A DNA stretch of 64,000 nucleotides from Leadbetterella sp964423865 (GCA_964423865.1 CAYRGN010000002.1:62001-126000), one strand, 5' to 3'. Positions 16,939-25,634 are shown, counted from the stretch's first letter. The notes: generated by a model from the letters alone, not told the origin. Numbers and translations are program-made.

Positions 16939-17787
16939 ATACGCCACCGCCACCTGCCGCTGCACGCCCAAACCCTCGATCCCTAACTCTACAACATCGC
17001 CCGGCTTCAAATAGCGGGGCGGTTTAAAGCCCAGGCCTACGCCTGCGGGTGTGCCGGTGGAGATCACATCGCCCGGAAGCAGGGTCATGAATTGGGTCAG
17101 GTGTTCAATAATATGCGGGATACCGAAAATGAAATCGCTCGTGTTGGAATCCTGGAGTTTTTCTCCGTTCACTTTCAGCCACAGGTTCAGGTGATGCGGA
17201 TCGGTTATTTCGTCGGGAGTGGCCAGGAAAGGCCCGAGAGGTGCGAACGTGTCGGCCGACTTGCCTTTGACCCATTGTCCTCCCCGTTCGATCTGGAATT
17301 CCCGTTCTGAATAGTCGTTATGGGTACAATATCCGGCGATGTACTCCCAGGCGTCGGCTGCGTTTACGTACAAAGCTTTCTTCCCGATCACCAGGGCGAG
17401 TTCTACCTCCCAATCGGTTTTTACGGAGTTTCGCGGGATGATTACGTCATCGTTGGGCCCACAGAGGGCAGTAGTCGATTTAAAGAAAACCACAGGTTCC
17501 TTCGGGATAGCCATCCCGGATTCCGCTGCGTGTTGGGCATAATTCAAGCCGATGCAAATGATTTTGGAAGGTCTGGCCACGCAGGAGTCTAGCCGTGTGT
17601 CAGGGGATACTTCCGGACAATCGGCCGAATGGCTTTTTAACCAGGCGCTGAGGCGTTCCGGGCCGTTGTGGGTAAAGAAACCCTCATTATAATCTTCCCC
17701 AAATGCGGAGACGTCCAGCCATTGACCTGTAGAGGTGATAATCCCCGGTTTTATTTTCCCGTCCTGTTCAAAACGTATTAACTTCAT
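16933..17787 (-). CDS. Fumarylacetoacetate hydrolase family protein
   Basis: About 284 residues from the ATG at 17787; the upstream ATG lies inside a dispersed repeat and is unlikely. The C-terminal two thirds are the FAH fold, with metal-binding acids in DWEVELALVIGKKAL, then GYCTHNDYSEREFQ, KGKSADTFAPLGPF and the closing STGTPAGVGLGF. In the non-phosphorylating L-fucose pathway, such an enzyme cleaves 2,4-diketo-3-deoxy-L-fuconate to lactate and pyruvate. The adjacent SDR gene and the fucP/mutarotase pair 10 kb away support that reading, but other 2-ketoacid hydrolases of this family are possible. Confidence 0.88.
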   Translation of the reverse strand: MKLIRFEQDGKIKPGIITSTGQWLDVSAFGEDYNEGFFTHNGPERLSAWLKSHSADCPEVSPDTRLDSCVARPSKIICIGLNYAQHAAESGMAIPKEPVVFFKSTTALCGPNDDVIIPRNSVKTDWEVELALVIGKKALYVNAADAWEYIAGYCTHNDYSEREFQIERGGQWVKGKSADTFAPLGPFLATPDEITDPHHLNLWLKVNGEKLQDSNTSDFIFGIPHIIEHLTQFMTLLPGDVISTGTPAGVGLGFKPPRYLKPGDVVELGIEGLGVQRQVAVAYE

Positions 17788-17964
17788 GTGTATAAAATTT
17801 TTGCTTTCAGCCATTAGCTTTCAGCAGTCAGCCTGGTGGAAGGCCGCCCCGCGACACTTCGTTTATTTATTGGGGGGCGCCTAGCCGACGGTCGGGCGAC
17901 GCTTCGCTGGTGTGCCGGTTTTCTGATAGTGGTACGCCACCCGGCTGAATGCTCATGGCTATTT
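17785..17964. repeat. Copy 1 of a mosaic intergenic element
   Basis: Shares with the element at 33200-33326 a 28-base segment at one end (beginning CATGTGTATAAAATTTTT) and a 38-base core (17909-17946, containing GCCGGTTTTCTGATAGTGG and CGCCACCCGGC). A further shared GAATGCTCATGGCTATTT follows. The middle (17825-17905) differs, with a GC-rich insert not seen in copy 2. It starts at the FAH start codon. Confidence 0.85.
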
Positions 17965-17979
17965 AATTTAGATATTTCG

Positions 17980-18753
17980 TTAATTATTTAATTTTATAAA
18001 TCCGCCGTCAATCGGGTAATCGGTTCCGGTAATGAAAGCTGCCTGATCGGAGACCAGGAAGGCGGTAAGCGCAGCGATTTCCTCCGGTTTTCCCATGCGG
18101 CCTATGGGTTGGGTTTTGGAAAGGTTTTCGAACATCTCCGTTTCTTTTCCTGGGTAGTTCTTTTTAATGAATCCGTCTACAAACGGGGTGTGTACCCGTG
18201 CGGGAGAGATGCAATTGCACCGGATATGGTCGGAAAGGTAATCGCGGGCCACCTGGAAGGTGATAGCCCGTATGGCGCCTTTGCTCATGGAGTAGGCGAA
18301 GCGGTCGGGCAGTCCTACCGAGGCCGCTATAGAGGCCATATTCACAATCACCCCGCCACCGTTTTTTTTCATCACCGGTATCACGGCATGCAGGCAATTG
18401 TACACCCCTTTGATATTGACATTATATACCCGGTCGAGGTCGGTTTCCGTTGTACTTTCCACTGTGCCCACATGCGAAATGCCGGCGTTATTGACCAGAA
18501 TATGAATGGGATGAAGACTGTTGATTTTTTCTACTTTTTTCAGCACTTCTTCCTGCCGGGCTACATCTACCCGGTGGGCATAGGCGACTCCGCCGTTGGC
18601 GTTGATGAGGTCCGCTTCTCTTTCGGCCAGAACCGGGTTGACCTCAAAAATATGTACGATGGCCCCGTACCGGGCTAGTGTACGGGAGATCTCCAGGCCA
18701 ATGCCGCTTGCTCCCCCGGTGACCACCGCCACTTTTTGTTTAAGATTATACAT
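17980..18753 (-). CDS. SDR family oxidoreductase
   Basis: 257 residues, a classical short-chain dehydrogenase: cofactor motif VVTGGASGIGLEISR, NNAG, an active-site serine in VNMASIAASVG, and Tyr/Lys in YSMSKGA; the C terminus ends in GTDYPIDGGF. An Asp/Glu after the second strand (IFEVN) suggests NAD preference. With the FAH gene immediately downstream it could be the 2-keto-3-deoxy-L-fuconate dehydrogenase of the non-phosphorylating fucose route; L-fucose dehydrogenase is the other possibility. This is context inference; the fold itself is certain. Confidence 0.9.
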   Translation of the reverse strand: MYNLKQKVAVVTGGASGIGLEISRTLARYGAIVHIFEVNPVLAEREADLINANGGVAYAHRVDVARQEEVLKKVEKINSLHPIHILVNNAGISHVGTVESTTETDLDRVYNVNIKGVYNCLHAVIPVMKKNGGGVIVNMASIAASVGLPDRFAYSMSKGAIRAITFQVARDYLSDHIRCNCISPARVHTPFVDGFIKKNYPGKETEMFENLSKTQPIGRMGKPEEIAALTAFLVSDQAAFITGTDYPIDGGFIKLNN

Positions 18754-18873
18754 GGTGAACCGTTAATAAACACCAAAAATAGGCAGGATCCGTCAGACTA
18801 TAAACAGGGGAGGGCATATATTCTGAGGTTCCAGAGGAGAAGTGCTGTAAATCAGATTATTTTACTCTAAACG

Positions 18874-18904
18874 TTTCATAATTAAATAAAAACTGCTATC
18901 TTTG
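18874..18904 (+). promoter_or_regulatory. rpsL promoter
   Basis: TTTC (18874-18877), 19 bases, then a perfect TATCTTTG (18897-18904). The predicted start near 18911 gives a leader of about 48 AT-rich bases before the rpsL ATG. Confidence 0.75.
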
Positions 18905-18958
18905 CACTCCCAAAAATAGGGTAATTTATTTTAATTAATTAATTTTTAACAGTTTACA

Positions 18959-19372
18959 ATGCCTACTATACAGCAGTTAGTAAGAAAAGGAAGAGAGACC
19001 TTACAGTATAATTCGAAGTCTCCGGCATTGGATTCGTGTCCTCAGCGTCGTGGTGTATGTACGCGTGTGTACACGACTACTCCCAAGAAGCCTAACTCGG
19101 CTTTGAGAAAAGTAGCCCGTGTACGTTTAACCAACCAGAAGGAGGTTAACGCTTATATTCCCGGCGAAGGCCATAACCTGCAGGAGCACTCGATCGTATT
19201 GATCAGGGGCGGCAGGGTAAAAGACCTTCCGGGTGTACGTTACCACATCGTTCGCGGGGCACTGGATACAGCCGGTGTGAATAACCGTAAGCAGAGTCGT
19301 TCCAAGTATGGTGCCAAGCGTCCTAAACCGGGTCAGGTAGCCGCGGCTCCAACAAAAGGTAAGAAAAAATAA
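18959..19372 (+). CDS. rpsL: 30S ribosomal protein S12
   Basis: 137 residues, a complete S12 with the decoding-site loop (CTRVYTTTPKKPNSALRKVA) and PGVRYHIVRGALD, the region of streptomycin-resistance positions. Lys43-equivalent (TTPKKPNSA) is wild type by eye, so no classic resistance mutation is apparent. It heads the str operon with rpsG 110 bases downstream. The Lys-rich C-terminal tail (PTKGKKK) is common in Bacteroidota. Confidence 0.99.
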   Translation: MPTIQQLVRKGRETLQYNSKSPALDSCPQRRGVCTRVYTTTPKKPNSALRKVARVRLTNQKEVNAYIPGEGHNLQEHSIVLIRGGRVKDLPGVRYHIVRGALDTAGVNNRKQSRSKYGAKRPKPGQVAAAPTKGKKK

Positions 19373-19482
19373 TTCTTTATAATCTCTGTTCATCAGAATA
19401 TATAGGGAAGTAATATTCAGTTTTTACCGAATGTGAATTAGTTTAAATCGTTAAACGAAACCTTCTTAAAAAGATTTAAGAA

Positions 19483-19950
19483 ATGAGAAAAGCAAAACCC
19501 AAAAAGCGTTACGTATTACCTGATCCGAAATTCAGGGATGTTACCGTAACCAAGTTTGTTAACAACCTGATGTATGACGGTAAAAAATCGCTGGCCTACA
19601 GTATTTTTTACGGTGCATTGGAGATCGTTGAAAAAAGAACCAGTGAAAACGGTCTTGAGGTCTGGAAAAAGGCTTTAAGCAACGTTATGCCTTCTGTGGA
19701 AGTAAAAAGCCGCAGAGTAGGGGGCGCCACGTTCCAGGTTCCTACCGAGGTAAGAGCCGAGCGTAAGCAGTCGCTGGGTATGAAATGGATGATCGGTTAC
19801 GCACGTAAGCGTGGCGAGAAAACCATGACGGAACGTCTGGCAGGAGAAATCATCGCCGCTTCAAAAGGTGAAGGTGCTTCTGTGAAAAAGAAAGACGATA
19901 CTCACAGAATGGCAGATGCCAACAAGGCATTCTCGCACTTCAGACTGTAA
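19483..19950 (+). CDS. rpsG: 30S ribosomal protein S7
   Basis: 155 residues, complete S7: MRKAKPKKRYVLPDPKF start, a conserved NNLMYDGKKSLAY stretch, the VEVKSRRVGGATFQVP motif that contacts 16S rRNA and E-site tRNA, and the C-terminal DDTHRMADANKAFSHFR. Follows rpsL and ends at a strong terminator 22 bases beyond its stop, so the unit holds only rpsL and rpsG; fusA, usually third, is absent here. Confidence 0.99.
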   Translation: MRKAKPKKRYVLPDPKFRDVTVTKFVNNLMYDGKKSLAYSIFYGALEIVEKRTSENGLEVWKKALSNVMPSVEVKSRRVGGATFQVPTEVRAERKQSLGMKWMIGYARKRGEKTMTERLAGEIIAASKGEGASVKKKDDTHRMADANKAFSHFRL

Positions 19951-19971
19951 CAGGTACCAGGATTTACAGAG

Positions 19972-20001
19972 AGAGCTTTCCGAAAGGGAGGCTCTTTTTT
20001 T
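19972..20001 (+). terminator. Terminator of the rpsL-rpsG unit
   Basis: AGAGCTTTCC-GAAA-GGGAGGCTCT forms a ten-pair stem (two G-T pairs) with a GAAA tetraloop, followed by six T. Confidence 0.92.
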
Positions 20002-20418
20002 GTGGCCCGCGCCGCCAACTCCCTGAAATGAATTACGAATTACGGGGATCAATTACGAATTAAAAATTGCGAATTGCGAATTACGGAGACTCACTACTCC
20101 CTACTGTCACCCTGAGCTTGACGAAGGGCAAATATGTGACCCCTACAGGGTGGGTCTATGCATTACCAAATTCTAGCGATATATAACCCCTACGGGGTAT
20201 TTTGGATTGCCCAGGGTTTTCTGAATTGACAATTACGGGAGTAAATTACGAATTAAAAATTACGAATTACGGGGGCTTCGACAGCTCGGGGCCAGCTGCG
20301 CGCGCCGGCCCAGGCAGCCTGACAAGGGCAGCGCCTGTGCTACTGTCACCCTGAGCTTGACGAAGGGCACTACTCACTACTCACTACTCACTACTCGGCA
20401 CTAAGCACTCAGAACTCC
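20002..20418. repeat. Gene-free gap packed with dispersed repeats
   Basis: No gene. Contents in order: AATTACGAATTA-type units (20030-20090 and again 20222-20272); a 30-base segment with CACCCTGAGCTTGACGAAGG at 20101-20130 and an identical copy at 20340-20369; CCCCTAC(A/G)GGG half-palindromes at 20141 and 20189; a GC-rich segment near 20290-20330; and ACTCACT tandem units at 20369-20400. These resemble several unrelated intergenic families piled into one site between the rpsG terminator and the DedA gene. Confidence 0.85.
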
Positions 20419-21054
20419 CTACTCATCCCTAAATTCCCTCCTCGCGTTCAGGTATCCCTTAATCACCGTGAATGTGGTGATGGCCAGGAAAAACATAATA
20501 ATGTAGTGCACGTAATCGATAATAAAAGGGAAACGGTTTCCCAGCAGATAGCCGCCGCCCACCAGCGTCAATGTCCAGATGGCTCCCCCCACCACATTGT
20601 AAATACTGAATTGTACAAAATTCATCCGTACCAGCCCCGCCAGAATAGGCGCGAAAGTTCTTATCATCGGCAAAAAACGCGCGATAATGAGGGTGCGGTT
20701 GCCGTATTTCTCAAAGTAGTTGGCAGTACGGGCCAGGTATTTCTGTTTAAAAAAAAGAGAATCTTTCTTGTTTCGGATCTTGTCCCCGAAAAAACGCCCG
20801 GAAATATAGCCGGAGTAGGCTCCCAATACCGCTGCGATAAAAACTCCGATGAGTACCAGAAAAATAGGTTGGTCGAGATGCTGGGAGGCTACAAAAACAC
20901 CCGTAAGAAACAGGAGGTAGTCGCCGGGTAGAAAGAAACCAAAAAAAAGACCGTTTTCTATGTACACAATCAGCAGGATAGCCAGTAGTCCGCCGGTTTG
21001 TATGATCTCTTCCGAGTTCATGATATAGGTAAAGAAAGAGCTGATTGCCTCCAT
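20419..21054 (-). CDS. DedA family membrane protein (VTT domain)
   Basis: 211 residues with about five hydrophobic segments. DedA/SNARE-associated signatures: FFGFFLPGDYLLFLTGVF near the N terminus, GYISGRFFGDKI, and the conserved amphipathic ARFLPMIRTFAPILAG whose Arg and Pro are functionally important in known family members. DedA proteins act in the inner membrane and some flip lipids such as undecaprenyl phosphate. Eleven bases separate it from the phosphoribosyltransferase upstream, so both probably share a transcript. Confidence 0.92.
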   Translation of the reverse strand: MEAISSFFTYIMNSEEIIQTGGLLAILLIVYIENGLFFGFFLPGDYLLFLTGVFVASQHLDQPIFLVLIGVFIAAVLGAYSGYISGRFFGDKIRNKKDSLFFKQKYLARTANYFEKYGNRTLIIARFLPMIRTFAPILAGLVRMNFVQFSIYNVVGGAIWTLTLVGGGYLLGNRFPFIIDYVHYIIMFFLAITTFTVIKGYLNARREFRDE

Positions 21055-21065
21055 TTATCCGTTTT

Positions 21066-21569
21066 TTAATATAAATACACGCCCGTCTCAGACGGGTCAG
21101 ACAGCACCACCTGTACGTGGTCTGACAAGGTAGTCGACAGGCTGTAGCCTACAAAATCTGCTTTGATGGGGTACAGGGGGTGATTCCGGTCTACCATCAC
21201 GGCCACCTGTAATTTCCTCAGGGGAATAGAAAGAAAAGGCCTCAGGCAAAAGGCCAGGGTTCTGCCGGAATTAAGTACGTCGTCTACAATCACCACCGAC
21301 TTGTGGCGGAATGTATCTACCTCGCTTTCAATGGTGATGTCAGGTTGGGAGGTGGCGGCTTTGTCAAAACTGATTTTAGCGAGGGTCACCTTCAGGCCGG
21401 AGATTTCGCGCAGAAATTCCGCGATGATTTCCGCCAGGTAATAGCCTTCTCCGCCAATACCTGCTATGACTACTTCACTTTCGCCGGTATTGTTCTCCAG
21501 GATCTGGTAGGCCATTCGTTTCGCTTTCTGAAGAGTTTTTTCACGGGTGAGTAGCAAGGCTTTAGACAT
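21066..21569 (-). CDS. Phosphoribosyltransferase (type I, PyrR-like)
   Basis: About 167 residues from the ATG at 21569. The PRPP-binding loop VVIVDDVLNSGRTLAFCLRP is textbook for type I phosphoribosyltransferases. The hood pattern (LLLTREKTLQKAKRMAYQIL, and a Val-Asp-Arg-Asn-His near residue 140) resembles PyrR/uracil- or purine-type enzymes. No pyr genes adjoin it, so a regulatory PyrR role is not supported by context. Confidence 0.85.
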   Translation of the reverse strand: MSKALLLTREKTLQKAKRMAYQILENNTGESEVVIAGIGGEGYYLAEIIAEFLREISGLKVTLAKISFDKAATSQPDITIESEVDTFRHKSVVIVDDVLNSGRTLAFCLRPFLSIPLRKLQVAVMVDRNHPLYPIKADFVGYSLSTTLSDHVQVVLSDPSETGVYLY

Positions 21570-21685
21570 ATTCTGGAAATAACATGATTGCAAAAATAAC
21601 CAATACTTGGTTTTATACCTGAAAATACTTTAAAATATGGGGAAATATATTTTCCAATGGCCGGGACTATTCGGGCGGTTTTTCC

Positions 21686-21693
21686 TAATTTTG
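21686..21693 (+). promoter_or_regulatory. -7 box for the YcxB-like gene
   Basis: TAATTTTG, a perfect TAnnTTTG. It lies within the longest open frame (ATG at 21637), so transcription would start after that ATG; this favours the ATG at 21712, roughly 12 bases downstream of the predicted start. Confidence 0.55.
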
Positions 21694-21711
21694 CAGGTCG
21701 AACGAACAGAT

Positions 21712-22206
21712 ATGATAGTTAAAACCAAGAAATTTGCTTTAGACAAGAAACACTACATCAAAAAGGCATTTATAGGCCAGATTGACCGGGTGAAAATATG
21801 GTTTCTGGTGCCGGCGGCGGTGGCGGTACTGGGCCTGGTTCTGAATTTTACAGGGGTGTATAAAAACTGGTGGATCCTGGTGACGGCCATTGTAGGAGCC
21901 ATTCTTTTTGCCGCTTTCTGGTACCTGCAATTTTATGCGGCTACCCAGATGGACCAGAACAAACAAATGTTTGATAAATTCGCGTACGAGGTAGACAGCC
22001 GCCAGATCCTGGTGAAGCTGAACGCCAAAGAAGGCGGTGTAATCAAATGGGATATGGTAAAATCAGCCGAAAAAGATAAAACCGGCTTTTACCTGCACAT
22101 GGGACGTGGACAATTCCTGCATTTCCGCAATGAAGTATTTACTTCGGAACACGACCAGAAGCTTTTTGAATCCATTCTGCGCAGGAAGAGCCTTCTTCCC
22201 GCATAA
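21712..22206 (+). CDS. YcxB-like membrane protein
   Basis: 164 residues from the ATG at 21712, chosen because the only good promoter lies just upstream of it. Two adjacent hydrophobic helices (IWFLVPAAVAVLGLVLNF and WWILVTAIVGAILFAAFWYL) are followed by a cytoplasmic domain with the YcxB pattern: a Y-E-V-D/ILVKL strand, VIKWDMVKSAEKDKTGFYLH, and a basic end. No defined biochemical function. Divergent from the phosphoribosyltransferase gene. Confidence 0.75.
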   Translation: MIVKTKKFALDKKHYIKKAFIGQIDRVKIWFLVPAAVAVLGLVLNFTGVYKNWWILVTAIVGAILFAAFWYLQFYAATQMDQNKQMFDKFAYEVDSRQILVKLNAKEGGVIKWDMVKSAEKDKTGFYLHMGRGQFLHFRNEVFTSEHDQKLFESILRRKSLLPA

Positions 22207-22260
22207 GCCGCCCTCTGTTAGCTGCTTATCCGAATCAAGAGTTGTTACGACCGGGGGGAA

Positions 22261-22367
22261 GATGTTTCAAAACATACAAGGCGTTGAGGTTGAAGGAGCA
22301 TGCTAAAGGTATGTGACTGAAGCCGAATTTTCAAAACAACGCAGCAGTTTGTAAGTTTTGAAACATC
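22261..22367. repeat. 107-bp imperfect palindrome
   Basis: The outer arms (GATGTTTCAAAACATACAA at 22261-22279 and TTGTAAGTTTTGAAACATC at 22349-22367) match over 19 bases with one mismatch. Inner arms GCGTTGAGGTTGAA and TTTTCAAAACAACGC also pair. The whole block folds into one long hairpin. It is downstream of the YcxB-like gene and convergent with sulP. I think such units are dispersed in related genomes, but could not check. Confidence 0.75.
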
Positions 22368-22370
22368 TCC

Positions 22371-22402
22371 GGGAAAGAAAAACGGGAGCCATAAACTCCC
22401 GC
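22371..22402 (-). terminator. Terminator of sulP
   Basis: On the minus strand CGGGAG-TTTATGG-CTCCCG is followed by TTTTTCTTT. It lies about 50 bases past the SulP stop. Confidence 0.8.
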
Positions 22403-22451
22403 CTTATCTACCACTAAACATTTAATATACTTTTTGAATGCCGGGGTGAAT

Positions 22452-24023
22452 TTAATGAGTAGCGGCCGGTACTTCTTCCAGGGAAAACTGCTTGTCAAAG
22501 CCGAGTAACCGGCAATCGATGTTCCGGTACTTCGATTTGTAATCCACAAACTCTTTGATTCCCTGCAATACGTCAAAATCAATATAGGAAGAATTGGTGG
22601 CATCTATCACAATAGCGCTGTTCTTGGGAATAGCCTCCAGAGACTCTTTGATATTGGCTTTGTTCAGGAAAGAAACCTCTTCCGACAAGATCATCCGGAT
22701 AGGTTCGGAAGAATCGGGGGCGGGCTTATCATAGAAAAAGGAATTTTTGAAATTTCCTTTCAGAATGTAATATACGGAATAGGCCAGTCCCACACCCACG
22801 CCTACCAGCAGATCAAAGATGACTACGCTGACTACTGTAACCAGGAAGGGTTTCCATTGGTATTTCCCGTTTCCAAACATTTCCCGGAAGATCGAGGGCT
22901 TAGCCAGTTTATAACCGGTATGGATCAGGATGGCCGCGAGGGAAGCCAGGGGAATTTTGTTCAAGACCACAGGAATTAGCAGAACGGAGGCGAAAAGCAG
23001 TACTCCGTGAAAAATCGTGGAGACTTTTGTACGGGCATTGGCGTTCAGGTTGGCGCTGCTTCGCACAATCACCGAAGTAATGGGAAGTCCGCCGATCAGC
23101 CCCGAAGTCATATTCCCGATACCCTGGGAGATCAGTTCACGGTTATTGTTCGTGAATCTTTTGTGGGGGTCCAGCTGGTCTACGGCCTCAATACACAATA
23201 AGGTCTCTATAGAAGCCACGGCGGTAATGGTCAACGCCACCACCCATACCTGGGAGTTCATAATGACCGAGAAATCGGGAAAAGTGAAAAGTCCGAGCAC
23301 TTCTGAGAAGGAATTGGCTACCGGCACATTCACGAGGTGGTCGCCGGAGACCGCCAGCGCAGGGATATTTTTAAAAATCAGTTCGCTGACCACTACACTG
23401 ATCACCACCGCCACCAGTCCGCCCGGTATAATCCTGGAAACCGGTTTGAGCCTTTTGGTTTCGAACGCCAGTATGGTGCCCAGGGCGATGAGGCAGATGA
23501 GCGCCGCGCCGGGGTTGATCTGTTCAAACGACTGCCAAACGGCCTGGAGGGCATTGCCCCCGTCTTTCTTGAAAAAGCTGGTTAACTCACTGAAGGTTTC
23601 CGCGTCATAGCCCAGGGCATGGGGGATCTGTTTGAGTATAATGATGATTCCTATTCCGGAAAGCATTCCCTTGATCACATTGGAAGGGAAATAGTAGGCC
23701 AGTACACCGGCTTTAATGAAGCCCAGGATAATCTGGAAGAGTCCGGAGAGGACGACCGCCACTAAAAAGGCTTCAAAGCTACCGAGCGTGGCAATGGCGG
23801 AAATAACGATAGCCACCAGACCGGCCGCAGGACCGCTCACACTGAGTTGACTGTTGGAAAGGGTTCCGATGACCAATCCACCGATCACTCCGGCAATAAT
23901 GCCGCTGAAAAAAGGCGTCCCGGAAGCCAGGGATATACCCAGACAGAGGGGTAGGGCGACAAGAAATACTACCAGACCCGCGGGTAAATCGTACTTCAGA
24001 TTTCTTAAATACTTCGAATTCAT
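22452..24023 (-). CDS. SulP family anion transporter with short STAS tail
   Basis: 523 residues. A long membrane part (about 11-12 helices) carries the SulP signature region (FFSGIIAGVIGGLVIG, then LSVSGPAAGLVAIVISA) followed by a compact C-terminal segment of about 90 residues with an IVIDATNSSYIDFDVLQGI motif, typical of a STAS domain but shorter than usual. In bacteria SulP proteins move sulfate or bicarbonate, often with sodium; substrate is undetermined. The histidine kinase gene lies 115 bases upstream on the same strand. Known bicarbonate SulPs often adjoin carbonic anhydrase, which is not seen here. Confidence 0.92.
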   Translation of the reverse strand: MNSKYLRNLKYDLPAGLVVFLVALPLCLGISLASGTPFFSGIIAGVIGGLVIGTLSNSQLSVSGPAAGLVAIVISAIATLGSFEAFLVAVVLSGLFQIILGFIKAGVLAYYFPSNVIKGMLSGIGIIIILKQIPHALGYDAETFSELTSFFKKDGGNALQAVWQSFEQINPGAALICLIALGTILAFETKRLKPVSRIIPGGLVAVVISVVVSELIFKNIPALAVSGDHLVNVPVANSFSEVLGLFTFPDFSVIMNSQVWVVALTITAVASIETLLCIEAVDQLDPHKRFTNNNRELISQGIGNMTSGLIGGLPITSVIVRSSANLNANARTKVSTIFHGVLLFASVLLIPVVLNKIPLASLAAILIHTGYKLAKPSIFREMFGNGKYQWKPFLVTVVSVVIFDLLVGVGVGLAYSVYYILKGNFKNSFFYDKPAPDSSEPIRMILSEEVSFLNKANIKESLEAIPKNSAIVIDATNSSYIDFDVLQGIKEFVDYKSKYRNIDCRLLGFDKQFSLEEVPAATH

Positions 24024-24138
24024 AAGATGAGTTTAAACATTTCAGACGCATTTAGTAACGCCTTTCCAGAGGTTTAAACGCCGGGCTTATCTCTCAGGTT
24101 TCATAAAAAACCCGCCAGGGAAGCATTCTAATTATATT

Positions 24139-25503
24139 CTAATTCGGTCTTAATGGAATTTTAATTTCAGCGGTAACGCCGGCATTTTCAGCTGAAATAA
24201 CCCTCAGTTCTCCCTTGTGCAGGCGGATAATATTCCGGGCCAGGGGCAGGCCTATACCGTAGCCTTCGAAGTCGTCGGTGTTGGAAGCGCGGAAGTAGGG
24301 GTCGTATATGAAGGGCAGTTCGCTTTCCGGTATTCCGATCCCTTTGTCGCGGATAATAATGAGAATATCCTCTTTTTCCCATTCCAGACTGACATCCACA
24401 ATTTCATTCTTGGAATATTTCAGGCCGTTGCCCATGATATTGGTGAGGGCAAGGGTCAGAAGCTGTCGGTTACCCTGGATCTGGAGCTTTTGGTGCTGCT
24501 CTGGCAGGTTGGAGAAATGGAGGGATATTTTATTGGCCGGATCAATTTTGTTGAAAGTTTCTTTACAGCCAAGGAGAATTTCGTCTACACGAAGGGGTTC
24601 AAACGGGAGTTTAGACTTTCGGAAACCGGTTTGGGCGAGAAAGAGGAGGGCTTGTGTCTTATGGTTAAGTTTTTCGGCCTCGCTCAGAATCACCTGGAGT
24701 GTATCTTGATAAAACCGGGGTTCTCTTTCCCGCGCCAGGGCCAGGTCGGCCTCCCCTATGATGGAAGTGAGCGGGGTACGAAATTCGTGGGAAGCGTTGG
24801 AAACGAAATTTTTCTGTGCTTCAAAAGAGGTTTCCAACCGGTCGAGCATGATATTAAACGACTTGGAGAGAATTTCCAGTTCACGGGGAAGATCGCTTTC
24901 CGGAATGCGGAGGTGAAGTTTGTCGGTGCCAATTTCATTCACTCGGCTGCTGATTTCGTGCAGGGGCTTGCTGATCCGGCTGGAAATCCAGTAGGAGAGA
25001 AAAAAGATCAGGAGTACTGCAAAAATAATGGTACCCACAAGCAATTGGCGGAGGTACACCTCGTGGTGGGTGTGGTAATAGTTTTCTGCGGATACAATGA
25101 CCAGGTATTCTCCGGCCTCGTGCCGGGTCACCACCGCATTATAGAAAGTATTCCCGTCTTTGTAAAAATGCTCCCCGTCGCGCATAGCCTCCTTTAAAAA
25201 ACTTTCGGGAATGCGGGTGAGGTCGCTGAGCTCTTCCAGGTTCAGGGTGTCGGTTCTGATAATGTAGTGCCGCTCATTCGTTAGTTTTTCCAGGTATTCT
25301 GCTTTGAACTGTTTCAGATAGTCGGCCTCCTGGTTACTTTCGAGCTCAATTTTTGCCGTAGTTAGTGCGCGGGTATGAAGACGGGCGTGAAAATCGGCGT
25401 AAGAATATTCAATCAGGTTATAGTAAATAAAACCGCTGAAAAGCAGGATGATCGCGAAGAGAGACGCGAACAGTAAAATGACCAGCTTTCGTTGGGTCGA
25501 CAT
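24139..25503 (-). CDS. Membrane sensor histidine kinase
   Basis: 454 residues: first membrane helix (residues 7-28), an extracytoplasmic sensing region of about 130 residues, second helix (about 154-173), a HAMP segment, then the H box ASHEFRTPLTSIIGE with His239, the N box TNIMGNGLKYSKN, and G boxes (RDKGIGIPESELPFIY and GYGIGLPLARNII). A complete HisKA-HATPase_c kinase. No response regulator gene is adjacent on either side, so this is an orphan in the window. Sulp is the next gene in the same direction and may be linked functionally. Confidence 0.93.
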   Translation of the reverse strand: MSTQRKLVILLFASLFAIILLFSGFIYYNLIEYSYADFHARLHTRALTTAKIELESNQEADYLKQFKAEYLEKLTNERHYIIRTDTLNLEELSDLTRIPESFLKEAMRDGEHFYKDGNTFYNAVVTRHEAGEYLVIVSAENYYHTHHEVYLRQLLVGTIIFAVLLIFFLSYWISSRISKPLHEISSRVNEIGTDKLHLRIPESDLPRELEILSKSFNIMLDRLETSFEAQKNFVSNASHEFRTPLTSIIGEADLALAREREPRFYQDTLQVILSEAEKLNHKTQALLFLAQTGFRKSKLPFEPLRVDEILLGCKETFNKIDPANKISLHFSNLPEQHQKLQIQGNRQLLTLALTNIMGNGLKYSKNEIVDVSLEWEKEDILIIIRDKGIGIPESELPFIYDPYFRASNTDDFEGYGIGLPLARNIIRLHKGELRVISAENAGVTAEIKIPLRPN

Positions 25504-25504
25504 G

Positions 25505-25622
25505 ACAAGCGCAATTTAGATGTTAGCTATTAGATGTTAGAAATTAGCTATTAGCCATTGGAAGTTAGCTACCAGAGAGTCTAAAAGCTAATATCTAATT
25601 TCTAATATCTAAAATTCCTTAG
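25505..25622. repeat. TTAGATATTAG-arm repeat
   Basis: Plus strand reads degenerate units such as TTAGATGTTAG and AAATTAGCTATTAG, then after TTAGCTACCAGAGAGTC the reverse-complement series CTAATATCTAATTTCTAA. The two halves form an imperfect long hairpin. Same family as 33728, 44210 and 53413. It occupies the gap between aroB and the kinase gene. Confidence 0.75.
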
Positions 25623-25634
25623 ATATTTGTATAA

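Noticed and set aside
18959..19372. Streptomycin-resistance change in S12
   Set aside because: The decoding loop reads as wild type, with the usual Lys at both sites checked by eye.
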